From contig JACKIL010000022.1 in NCBI GenBank assembly GCA_020638525.1, forward strand, positions 1-24,409: DNA of 24,409 nucleotides, written 5' to 3'. Positions 17,189-23,373 of the stretch are shown here, one piece after another. This DNA comes from Caulobacterales bacterium (GTDB lineage: Bacteria; Pseudomonadota; Alphaproteobacteria; Caulobacterales; Parvularculaceae). The notes beneath the pieces were generated by a model. The model saw only the letters and a program-made list of their open reading frames with translations. It had not been told where the DNA came from and did no database searches. A program made the translations under genes and the position numbers. Each line of letters begins with the position of its first letter. Within the stretch, counting starts at the first letter, position 1.

Positions 17189-17323
17189 TTCCCTCTCCCG
17201 CCGGGGCGGGAGAGGGTTAGGGTGAGGGTGGCGGCGCCTGCCGAGCATGCTGACTGCATTGTCGCGCTGCGCCTCAGCCACCCTCACCCCCGCCCCCTCT
17301 CCCGCCCTGGCGGGAGAGGGGAG
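17189..17323. repeat. Palindromic intergenic repeat, CCCTCTCCCGCC type
   Basis: Two nearly identical 26-base hairpins, each with a 12-bp stem CCCTCTCCCGCC/GGCGGGAGAGGG and 2-base loop, lie at 17191-17216 and 17295-17320. Between them TTAGGGTGAGGGTGG and its near-inverse CCACCCTCACCC face each other, so the whole is one large inverted repeat. It sits between g10.1 and g11. This is a widespread REP-like motif type in proteobacteria and is distinct from the other families in this cluster. Confidence 0.85.
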
Positions 17324-17340
17324 ATATCTGGATGCACAAG

Positions 17341-17496
17341 TCACCGAATACCCTCCGTGTCAGGATAAAGGGTGGCGAGCGCTGCAAACTCTTCAAAACT
17401 CATCGCATCGCCCGCCATCGACGGCGCAGCGGCTTCCATCAGCCAGCGCCACTCGCCCGGCGTCAGCGACCAGAAATCACGCGGCGAAAGCTTCAT
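17341..17496 (-). CDS. g10.1: GTA tail assembly chaperone, second frame (g10.1)
   Basis: This 51-aa product (MKLSPRDFWSLTPGEWRWLM...) matches the small phage tail assembly chaperone family found after g10 in GTA clusters (formerly DUF2376). It is too short for most gene finders. The ATG at 17494-17496 overlaps the g10 stop by 4 bases (ATGA) and has no Shine-Dalgarno. The frame is open upstream (…ALPWREWFAAGVLI before the Met) as far as the A_AAA_AAG site at 17550-17556. Homologues usually include the 'WxxxxxxG' segment seen in that upstream extension. It is therefore more likely made as the C-terminal part of a -1 frameshift product of g10 (about 174 aa in total) than as a separate protein, or by both routes. 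Confidence 0.85.
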   Translation of the reverse strand: MKLSPRDFWSLTPGEWRWLMEAAAPSMAGDAMSFEEFAALATLYPDTEGIR

Positions 17497-17864
17497 GATG
17501 AGGACGCCCGCGGCGAACCACTCGCGCCAGGGCAGCGCGCCGCTTCGGTCTTTTTTTGCGAGGCGCGCATGTTCTCAGGATCGAAGGCGCGAAACGCCTT
17601 GCCGATCGCTTCAGCCGCCGCCGCGAAGTCAACGTCGCTCGCTTTCAGAAGCTCAAGCGTGAGCTTCGCGCCGCCGCCGACGAGAAGCGCATGCAGCACG
17701 ATGAGAAGGTCAGCAACGCGCGGGGATTTCAATCGCTCGGAGAGCGAGGCGAAATCGCCGCCCAGCGCTTCTTCCATTTCGGCGAGAGCGCCGAGCGTCA
17801 AACGCAGCTTGTGCTTTTCGCCATTAATGGTGATCTCGGTCTCGCCCGGAAACTTCATCGTCAT
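17493..17864 (-). CDS. g10: GTA tail protein/tail assembly chaperone (g10)
   Basis: This 123-aa protein matches the GTA gp10 family (Phage_TAC_11 type), which lies between the major tail protein and the tape measure. The core is residues 1-100: a short beta segment (ITINGEKHKLRLTLGALAEMEEALG) of which the LGALAEMEEALGG part is characteristic, then helices. The last ~18 residues after QKK (TEAARCPGASGSPRASSS) are low-complexity and look like the read-through tail of the zero frame. Residues Gln103-Lys105 are encoded by CAA AAA AAG, a slippery sequence. The start ATG at 17862-17864 overlaps the g9 stop by 4 bases. Confidence 0.9.
   Translation of the reverse strand: MTMKFPGETEITINGEKHKLRLTLGALAEMEEALGGDFASLSERLKSPRVADLLIVLHALLVGGGAKLTLELLKASDVDFAAAAEAIGKAFRAFDPENMRASQKKTEAARCPGASGSPRASSS
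17510..17556 (-). promoter_or_regulatory. Predicted programmed -1 ribosomal frameshift site in g10
   Basis: Seven A residues at 17551-17557 followed by G place the heptamer A_AAA_AAG (17556-17550) exactly in the g10 reading phase (CAA AAA AAG). A -1 slip continues GAC CGA AGC..., which stays open into g10.1. A stem GCGGCG (17543-17538) with CGCCGC (17515-17510) begins 6 bases after the heptamer, a typical spacing for a stimulatory structure. The overlap is 19 codons long before the zero-frame stop. Confidence 0.75.
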
Positions 17865-18280
17865 GCGACACCTGTGAAGCTGAGGGCGCCGGCAGAATCG
17901 AGCGCAAGCGACATTTGCGCTTCGCCGTCATGCGCGCCCGAATAATCGAGATTGGCGATAACGAACGGGCCCTCGATCTGACCGAGACCCGGAATGAGAA
18001 TGCGCCAGTTGCGCGCCTCGCCCGCAAAAAACAGCGCGCGCACCGCCTCGCCCGCTTCATCGCTCAGGAAAACGCCGGCGCCGGAAACGGAAGCCTGACG
18101 AACGCCGGCGCCCGCCAGCAATTCGCGCCAGCCGCCATCGGATTCCGAATGCGTCACGTCAACGCTCGCAGCGTTGAGCGACAATGTGCGCGCGCGAAGC
18201 CCGCCAATGGTCGTGAAATTTTCCGGATCGTCGCCATCGCCGATTTTCAGCAACAGATCCTTGCCGCGTTGGGCTGTCAT
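17861..18280 (-). CDS. g9: GTA major tail tube protein (g9)
   Basis: This 139-aa protein is the TP901-1-type major tail protein of the GTA, the subunit that polymerises into the tail tube. Typical stretches are the N-terminal GKDLLLKIGD, VDVTHSESDGGWRELL in the middle and the C-terminal EAQMSLALDSAGALSFTG. Length is normal for the family. ATG at 18278-18280 has GGGAG about 9 bases upstream. A 34-bp gap separates it from g8, suggesting independent ribosome loading for a protein needed in many copies. The g10 start overlaps its stop. Confidence 0.95.
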   Translation of the reverse strand: MTAQRGKDLLLKIGDGDDPENFTTIGGLRARTLSLNAASVDVTHSESDGGWRELLAGAGVRQASVSGAGVFLSDEAGEAVRALFFAGEARNWRILIPGLGQIEGPFVIANLDYSGAHDGEAQMSLALDSAGALSFTGVA

Positions 18281-18314
18281 GAATGCTACTCCCTGTTATG
18301 TTTCCGGGCGGGCG

Positions 18315-18722
18315 TCACAGCGCCTGCGTCACTGCGCGGAAGCGCGCCGCGCCCTGAAAGAGATCGGCCTCGCCGCGCTTGAAAATGTCGGCGAAGACGA
18401 AGCGGATATTGACGAGGCGATGACCGTCGATCGCGAAGTCCGCCTCGTGCAGCGCGTCGTAAAGCGCGTCGATAATGCGGCGGATTTCGCGCCGCCCCGC
18501 ATGACGCGAGAAGATCTGCAGGCGGATTTCATGCTCAGCCGCGCCGTCAACGCCGTCGAGCGGCGTAACGCGCCCCTCGCCGATGACGACATGCGGGTAA
18601 GCCTCGCCCTTTGGCGGATCGTCGAAAATGCGCGGCGGATCGCCAAGTTCGGCTTTGACGCCCGCGTCGACCCGAAGCGCGGCGTAAACCGCTTTCTGCA
18701 TCGCCCAGCTCGCCGCGCTCAT
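18315..18722 (-). CDS. g8: GTA tail completion protein, DUF3168 family (g8)
   Basis: This 135-aa protein matches the DUF3168/gp17-like tail completion family that caps the tail where it meets the head. Motifs include AMQKAVYAAL at the N-terminus, PPRIFDDPP, YPHVVIGE and the long HAGRREIRRIIDALYDALH helix region (here cited as a landmark, residues about 75-95). The ATG at 18720-18722 overlaps the stop of the g7 downstream frame by 4 bases. This shows that the 3' part of g7 is still in its ancestral phase relative to g8. Confidence 0.9.
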   Translation of the reverse strand: MSAASWAMQKAVYAALRVDAGVKAELGDPPRIFDDPPKGEAYPHVVIGEGRVTPLDGVDGAAEHEIRLQIFSRHAGRREIRRIIDALYDALHEADFAIDGHRLVNIRFVFADIFKRGEADLFQGAARFRAVTQAL

Positions 18723-19043
18723 GCCGCAACCTCCTCGCAGACGAGCGTCATGAAACGCTCTTTGCCGTCGATCGCTTCAATCGACATGATCTCGTAGTCC
18801 GTTCCCTGAAGGCGAATGCGCCAGCCGGCTTGCGGCCCCGCGCGCCAGCGAATGGTCGCGACGAGGCGCTTGCGCGCCGCGCGCCGCTCGCCGCTCGCCC
18901 GACAGATCAATCGCGGAAGCAAGCTGCGTAATCTCGGCCCAGGCGGGCTCGACAACGCTCCATTCGAGCGAGGCGCCGCCTGCGCCATCGTCAACGCGCG
19001 CTGACGTGAGGAGTTCTATCCGTCTGCGGAGATAACCGATCAT
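18719..19043 (-). pseudogene. g7: GTA head-tail adaptor (g7), frame-shifted by a 7-bp unit duplication
   Basis: The 5' part reads MIGYLRRRIELLTSARVDDG... and matches a phage head closure/adaptor N-terminus. The 3' part, in another frame, reads KRLVATIRWRAGPQAG...MTLVCEEVAA and matches the C-terminus of the same family. The switch falls in 18872-18899, where four 7-bp units lie in tandem. Both frames encode the same SGERRAAR around this point, as expected if one 7-bp unit was copied. Removing one unit restores a continuous 105-aa protein, the usual length. Its start overlaps the g6 stop (ATGA) and its restored end overlaps the g8 start (ATGA), so the operon layout is ancestral. As it stands the 5' frame ends at 18777 as an 88-aa chimera. 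Confidence 0.85.
18872..18899. repeat. Four tandem 7-bp units inside g7
   Basis: On the plus strand the units are GCGCGCC, GCGCGCC, GCTCGCC, GCTCGCC. Because 7 is not a multiple of 3, any change in unit number shifts the g7 frame. With three units (one GCTCGCC removed) the adaptor frame is continuous. Confidence 0.85.
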
Positions 19044-19600
19044 AGCCGCACCCGGCGCCAGGGCGCGAGCAGCGCATCGACCGCTTGCGGCACAACGAAA
19101 ATACGCTCCGGCTGCGCGCCTTCGCGGTTCTCGTAAAAATGCGCGGCAAGCATCTGCACGGCGAGGCGCAGCTCTTCCGGCACGTCTTCCGCGCTCGCCC
19201 AGCCCGCCGTGAAGTCGATGCGCACGCCCGCAATCAGCCGGTCGGAATAGGGCCAGAGGCCACGCGAGATGAACCGCGCCGGGGCGCCGGGTTCAAAATC
19301 GAAGAGATCGGCGTCGACGTTTTCGGTCTCACCGTCGCGGTCGATGGTTTCGACCGCATCGACAGCGAAGACAGGCGCGCGCGGCAACAGCATCGCGCCT
19401 TGCGGCGCGCGGTCGAGCGTCAATCGCCAACCTTGTTCAATGAGGGCAAGCCCTGCGCGCGCTTCAACGGCGCGGCGCGCGGCGAGCGCGTAAGCTGCGA
19501 TCGCCGCATCGTCATCATCATGCGCGATGCGCAGATGCGCTTTCATTTCGGCGAGGCTGACCGGTTCTTCCGTGGGCGGTGTAATAAGCTCGAGGGACAT
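19040..19600 (-). CDS. g6: GTA head-tail connector protein (g6)
   Basis: This 186-aa protein is the head-tail connector of the phiE125 gp8/TIGR02215 family, which docks under the portal. The N-terminus LITPPTEEPVSLAEMKAHLR is typical (cited as a landmark: PPTEEPVSLAEMKAHLRI pattern), followed by HDDDDAAIAAYALAARRAVE. The middle has PRAPVFAVDAV and the C-terminal half ELRLAVQMLAAHFYENRE, the family signature. ATG at 19598-19600 has AGAAGGGA about 10 bases upstream. The stop overlaps the g7 start by 4 bases. A palindromic repeat lies between it and the capsid gene. Confidence 0.93.
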   Translation of the reverse strand: MSLELITPPTEEPVSLAEMKAHLRIAHDDDDAAIAAYALAARRAVEARAGLALIEQGWRLTLDRAPQGAMLLPRAPVFAVDAVETIDRDGETENVDADLFDFEPGAPARFISRGLWPYSDRLIAGVRIDFTAGWASAEDVPEELRLAVQMLAAHFYENREGAQPERIFVVPQAVDALLAPWRRVRL

Positions 19601-19640
19601 GAGGGTGTTTCCCTTCTGGAAATTCAGACAAGGCGCGGGG

Positions 19641-19745
19641 GTTCCCCTCCCTTGAAAAGGGAGGGGTCAGGGGAGGGATCGCTTTCGCCGCGCGATGCGG
19701 CAGGCGATCCCCTCCCTAGCCCTCCCCTTTTCAAGGGGAGGGAAC
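19641..19745. repeat. Palindromic intergenic repeat, CCCTCCCTT type, copy 1
   Basis: This 105-bp element lies between g5 and g6. It begins GTTCCC and ends GGGAAC. Left hairpin 19644-19666 has a 10-bp stem CCCCTCCCTT/AAGGGAGGGG with a GAA loop; right hairpin 19720-19742 has CCCTCCCCTT/AAGGGGAGGG with a TTC loop. Between them GGGGAGGGATCGC faces GCGATCCCCTCCC. The whole is an inverted repeat of hairpins, matching copies at about 21612-21716 and 23182-23327. Confidence 0.88.
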
Positions 19746-19768
19746 GCGCTTGCGCCTGGTCGCTGCTG

Positions 19769-21019
19769 CTATTCCGAGAACTTCAGCACTTTGAGCGCGT
19801 CGAAGTTCTGAACGCCGCCGCCGACGCGCTTCGTCGTGTAGAAGAGCACGTAAGGTTTGGCGCTGTAGGGGTCGCGCAAGATGCGCACGCCGACGCGGTC
19901 GACGATGAGATAACCGCGCGCGAAATCGCCGAAGACAATCGAATGGCTGCCGGTCGTGATCGCCGGCATGTCTTCCGACTCGCTCACCGGATAACCGAGA
20001 AGCGTTGACGGTTCGCCCGCCTGCGCTGACGGTTGCCAGAGATAATTGCCTTCGCCATCCTTGAACTTGCGGATCACGCCGAGCACGGAGCGGTTCATCA
20101 GGAAGCGCCCGTTTGCGCGATAAGCCTGCTTCGGCGTGTAGATGAGGTCGAGCAGTTTGTCTGACGGATTGGATGCGGGGAACGCGCCGTTCGCGCCCGT
20201 CGCGATGAAGCCAAGCTCGCCGAAGGCCTGCGTTCCTTCCGCGACGATGTCGTAGGAAAGAATGCCCATAGGCTGCGTTTCGCCGTCGCCATTGATGAAG
20301 GCGCCGCCTTCCTGCGCGGCGAATTCGGCCTGCACTTCGTCGGCGAGCCATTGCTCGATATCGACGACGCCGTCATCGAGAAGCGTCTGGCTCGCGGCGG
20401 GCATCGCATAGAGCTCCATCGTCGGAAACTCGATAGATGCGAGCGCCGGCGCCGTCGTCGGATCGCGGTCGGCGATCTCGCCGACCCAACCAGCCGCGCC
20501 GCCGCCCTTGCTCACCGGCTTTTTAAAGACGCCCGAGCCAATCTCGCGCACGGAAGCGATCTGGCGCATCGGCGAAATGTCTTTCAGCGCCGCATTGATG
20601 AGCGCTTCGGTTTCATGCGGGGCGAGATAGCCGGCGTCAGGGTCCGATCCCGTCGTTGCGGCTTTCAGTTCGATCGCGTGAAGCGCTGCGGAATCGCCCG
20701 AGCGCATATAGCGCATGAAGGCGCCCTTGCGTTCATCTGGAAGGCCCGCCTCTTCGCCGCGCGCCGGGCGCTTGGCCGACAGCGTCATCCGGTCGATTGC
20801 GCTTTTCTGTTCATCGAGCGCCTTGTTGATGCGGTCGATCTTTTCTTTGAGGACGATATCGTCGCTCTTCTTGCCTTCGAGGGCGGAAAGGCGCCGATCG
20901 TTCGCCTCCTTGAAGTTCTCAAAGACGGAAAGAAATTCGCGCATCGCGCCTTTTATGTCGCTCGGCGCCGCGCCAGGGCGGGCCTTCACATCGAAGCCAG
21001 ACTTCATTTCAAGACTCAT
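19769..21019 (-). CDS. g5: GTA major capsid protein, HK97 fold (g5)
   Basis: This 416-aa protein is the HK97-type major capsid protein. Residues about 20-110 form a charged, helical coiled-coil region corresponding to the HK97 delta (scaffolding) domain. The capsid domain starts near residue 115 (ATTGSDPDAGYLAPHE) and includes AGWVGEIADRDPT, the AFINGDGETQPMGIL motif and VFGDFARGYLIVDR near the end. ATG at 21017-21019 has AAGGAG about 9 bases upstream, a strong site for a high-copy product. In HK97 phages the delta domain is removed by the prohead protease; the adjacent protease gene here is out of frame, which would block maturation unless another enzyme does the job. Confidence 0.96.
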   Translation of the reverse strand: MSLEMKSGFDVKARPGAAPSDIKGAMREFLSVFENFKEANDRRLSALEGKKSDDIVLKEKIDRINKALDEQKSAIDRMTLSAKRPARGEEAGLPDERKGAFMRYMRSGDSAALHAIELKAATTGSDPDAGYLAPHETEALINAALKDISPMRQIASVREIGSGVFKKPVSKGGGAAGWVGEIADRDPTTAPALASIEFPTMELYAMPAASQTLLDDGVVDIEQWLADEVQAEFAAQEGGAFINGDGETQPMGILSYDIVAEGTQAFGELGFIATGANGAFPASNPSDKLLDLIYTPKQAYRANGRFLMNRSVLGVIRKFKDGEGNYLWQPSAQAGEPSTLLGYPVSESEDMPAITTGSHSIVFGDFARGYLIVDRVGVRILRDPYSAKPYVLFYTTKRVGGGVQNFDALKVLKFSE

Positions 21020-21032
21020 TACTCACTACTCC

Positions 21033-21565
21033 TTACACTGAGAGGATTTCGGCGGCGGCGCGCAGACCGTCTGCGAATGCGCGCCCGCCGGCGAAGGGGG
21101 AACCGCCCGGCTGGGCGGCTTGATTGGTCGGGTCTTCCGCCTCGCCTACAAAGGCGATGCGCGCGCCCGGCGCCATCGGGAAGGTGACGATGGAGACTTC
21201 CCAAAGGTCTGCTTCATGGATGAAACGCTTGGCGCTTCGTTCGTGCTTTGCCGCGCGCACGGTCTGAAAGCCGATGGAAAGCCCGTCTATCGCGCGGCCT
21301 TTGAGGAGCGCGTAAACTTCACGCGCGGCGTTTGACGAAAGAATAAGCTTTCGCCTTCGGCGTATAGCCCGCGCGCATCTTCCCTGAATCTCGTCCACCG
21401 GCCGATCGGCGTTTCCGCCGCGTGCTGGTAGAGCATGCGGATCTCGCGGGCGCCTTTCTCGCGCAGCGCTTTCGTGAACGCGCCTGGCGAGACAACATCG
21501 CCGTTAAGGTCCGGCGTGTTGAAGATAGAGGCGTAGCCTTCGATGCGGGCGACGAGATCAGACAT
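21033..21565 (-). pseudogene. g4: GTA prohead protease (g4), frame-shifted
   Basis: The 5' part (from ATG 21565) reads MSDLVARIEGYASIFNTPDL...GRWTRFREDARGLYAEG, with candidate catalytic His48 in LYQHAAE. The 3' part, in a different frame, reads KLILSSNAAREVYALLKG...DGLSIGFQTV...LWEVSIVTFPM and holds the Ser and Glu that complete the HK97 prohead-protease triad. The frames switch at about 21348-21356. A 2-base insertion (GA within GGC-GA-AAG) or a 1-base loss explains it; removing two bases gives EGKLILSS, the usual family spacing, and a 176-aa protein. The unshifted 5' frame ends at 21287 without Ser or Glu. I see no canonical slippery heptamer at the junction, so decay or a sequencing error is favoured over programmed shifting. 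Confidence 0.88.
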
Positions 21566-21611
21566 TCAGGCTCTCCGAAAACATGTTTTGCTCGCACGGC
21601 GCGCCGCGCTC

Positions 21612-21716
21612 TTCCCTCCCCTTGAAAGGGGAGGGTTAGGGAGGGGATCACGGCGCCGGCGGCGCGCGAGGAAGGCGATCCCTCCCCTGACCCCTCCCTT
21701 TTTAAGGGAGGGGGAC
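21612..21716. repeat. Palindromic intergenic repeat, CCCTCCCTT type, copy 2
   Basis: Second copy, between g3.5 and g4. Left hairpin 21614-21635 (CCCTCCCCTT/AAGGGGAGGG, GA loop) and right hairpin 21691-21713 (CCCCTCCCTT/AAGGGAGGGG, TTT loop) flank a GGGAGGGGATCA...GCGATCCCTCCCC inverted centre. Length and plan match copy 1, but the centre sequence differs. Short frames read through it are artefacts. Confidence 0.87.
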
Positions 21717-21735
21717 CGCTTTGCTGCACGTTGCA

Positions 21736-22005
21736 TCACTTCCCCTCCTCCAGCTTCACGCGGTCAATTTTCGTCTCGATGCGCGCAAGGCTTGCGCGCG
21801 CTGCGGCGACTTGTTCTTCGAGGCGCGCCGTGCGTTCGACGATTTCTGTCGTCGCGTCTGCGCGCCGTTCGAGCTGTGCGATGCGTTCGGCCGCCGCGCC
21901 CGCCCAGATGAAGCCGAGCGCTGTCTGCACGATGATCGCCGCGCTGATCGCGATGCGAAGGCGCAATTCGCCTGCATTGAGATTGATGACGCTCGCCTCA
22001 CTCAT
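21736..22005 (-). CDS. g3.5: GTA small membrane/coiled-coil protein (g3.5)
   Basis: This 89-aa protein occupies the g3.5 position between portal and protease. Residues about 15-38 (LRIAISAAIIVQTALGFIWA) form one hydrophobic helix; residues about 40-88 are a heptad-rich, charged coiled coil (ERIAQLERRADATTEIVERT and onward). A membrane-tethered coiled coil is therefore predicted. Its job in particle assembly is unknown to me. The ATG at 22003-22005 lies inside the end of the portal gene (overlap of 8 bases, 21998-22005), so it is probably translationally coupled. The 170 bp after its stop is mostly repeat copy 2. Confidence 0.85.
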   Translation of the reverse strand: MSEASVINLNAGELRLRIAISAAIIVQTALGFIWAGAAAERIAQLERRADATTEIVERTARLEEQVAAARASLARIETKIDRVKLEEGK

Positions 22006-23179
22006 CGCTCATGCTCCATTCATTGCGCGGAGCAAGGCCGAGCGCGCGGCGCTTTTCGTCTTCATCAAGGAAGCTCGCGCTTGAGACGCGCGACCACAGC
22101 GCTTCGCGTTCGGCTGACAACGCCTCGACCCTGTCGAGATCGCATTCAATGCGCGCGCCGGAAAAGCGCTGGGAAAGCCAGTTCGTCAGCGCCGCCGCAG
22201 TCTTCTTCGCGAGCGGCAGAACGGTCTGCTTGTAGAAGGCTAGGTTCGCCTCGCGATAATTCGAATAGGTGTTGTCACCCGGAATGCCAAGGAGCATTGG
22301 CGGCGCGCCGAAAGCGAGCGCGATTTCGCGCGCGGCCTGGTTCTTCGCCTCGATGAAATCCATCTCGGCAGGCGAGAGCGACATGGCGCGCCAGTCAAGC
22401 CCGCCATCGAGCACGAGCGGCCGGCCCGCGTTTCTCGCGCCGGAATAAATCTCCGACAACTCCGACTTCAGCCGCGCGAACTGCTCGTCCGTCAAATTCT
22501 CCGCGCCTTCGGGCCCGGAATAGACGAGCGCGCCGGATGGCCGCGCGCTGTTATCAAGCAGCGCCTTGTTCCAGGCGAGCGCGGCGTTGTGAAGGTCAAC
22601 TGCGCCGGACGCCGCTTCAAGCGGGGAAAGCCCGTAATGATCATTGGTCGGATGGAAGAGCTTCAGATGCAGGATCGGCGAGAAGCCGTCATTGCCGGCG
22701 CGGAACGCGGCGGTGCGCCCGCCGACCGTATAGTCAAAACCTTCCGGCCAGCCGCGCGCGCCAAGGCGCACTTTCATGCGGTCAGGGCGGAGCGCATATA
22801 GCTCGCGCACATCGCCATCGAGCGTGACAGCTTCGAGATAGGCGTTCCCCGCCGTCTGCAAGAAACCATAGAGAGTTTCGAGCAGCTCCGCGCCCGATTG
22901 CTCGGGGTTTGGGTGCTGGAGGAGCGACAGCAACGGATGCTCGCTCGCCGCCGCGCCGCCATCGACGACTTTGAGCGGAATGGAGGCCGCCGCTTCGGAG
23001 ACGAGCCGCACGCAGCGATAGGCGATGACATTGCGCTCAAAGCCTGCACGGGCAAGGCTCGCATAATCGCGCGGCGTCCACACCGGCGCCGACAGCGCTG
23101 AGAGCGCGACGACGGAGCGCGCGGCGCTCGCTTTTCGCTCCGCCGGGCGGGAGAAGGGATTGAAGGAACTCAATCTCAT
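21998..23179 (-). CDS. g3: GTA portal protein, HK97 family (g3)
   Basis: This 393-aa protein is the HK97-family portal, the dodecameric ring at the head vertex through which DNA enters and leaves. Recognisable features are the RNVIAYRCVRLVSEAAASIP helix region near residues 50-70, the HPLLSLL..PNPEQSGAELLETLYGFL segment, HYGLSPLEAA, and the C-terminal FGAPPMLLGIPGDNTYSNYREANLAFY signature (given here as landmarks). The frame is open upstream to an ATG at 23230, but that extension is repeat sequence. ATG at 23177-23179 is preferred: it starts the conserved MRLSSFNPF region and has GGGAGGGGG (23182-23190) 2-6 bases upstream. That ribosome site is supplied by the hairpin arm of repeat copy 3. 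Confidence 0.95.
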   Translation of the reverse strand: MRLSSFNPFSRPAERKASAARSVVALSALSAPVWTPRDYASLARAGFERNVIAYRCVRLVSEAAASIPLKVVDGGAAASEHPLLSLLQHPNPEQSGAELLETLYGFLQTAGNAYLEAVTLDGDVRELYALRPDRMKVRLGARGWPEGFDYTVGGRTAAFRAGNDGFSPILHLKLFHPTNDHYGLSPLEAASGAVDLHNAALAWNKALLDNSARPSGALVYSGPEGAENLTDEQFARLKSELSEIYSGARNAGRPLVLDGGLDWRAMSLSPAEMDFIEAKNQAAREIALAFGAPPMLLGIPGDNTYSNYREANLAFYKQTVLPLAKKTAAALTNWLSQRFSGARIECDLDRVEALSAEREALWSRVSSASFLDEDEKRRALGLAPRNEWSMSDE

Positions 23180-23181
23180 TA

Positions 23182-23327
23182 CCCCCTCCCTTGAAAAGGG
23201 AGGGCTTGAGGCCCCGAATTTGCGGCGCAAATTCGGTTGGCCGAAAGGGAGGGTTCAATTTCGCGCTCTTGCGTGTGTGGAAAGGCAGAAGGAACCCTCC
23301 CTAACCCTCCCTTTTCAAGGGAGGGGA
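23182..23327. repeat. Palindromic intergenic repeat, CCCTCCCTT type, copy 3 with extra internal hairpin
   Basis: Third copy, between terminase and portal, longer than the other two (about 145 bp). Outer hairpins are 23184-23204 (CCCTCCCTT/AAGGGAGGG, GAA loop) and 23305-23325 (same arms, TTC loop). An additional unrelated hairpin, CCGAATTTGC-GGC-GCAAATTCGG, lies at 23214-23236. The portal ribosome site lies in the left hairpin. Confidence 0.87.
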
Positions 23328-23373
23328 CTTTCGCCCTCAAGAGATTTCGAGTCTGAATAATCATCACCAACTC

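Noticed and set aside
21340..21360. Programmed frameshift in g4
   Set aside because: No X_XXY_YYZ slippery heptamer occurs in the right phase at the junction, so mutation or sequence error is more likely.
21319..21729. 136-codon minus-strand frame through repeat copy 2
   Set aside because: Its N-terminal half is repeat translation (PPLKREG, LPFQGEG patterns), a common source of false small proteins.
23180..23230. Upstream start for the portal gene (ATG at 23230)
   Set aside because: The extra 17 residues are repeat-encoded, and the ATG at 23179 has a strong ribosome site.
17189..23327. Palindromic repeats as a CRISPR array
   Set aside because: Copies are kilobases apart with genes between them, there is no regular spacer pattern and no cas gene is seen.
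23179..23370. 63-codon minus-strand frame between terminase and portal
   Set aside because: It lies wholly within repeat copy 3 and its translation is repeat-derived.
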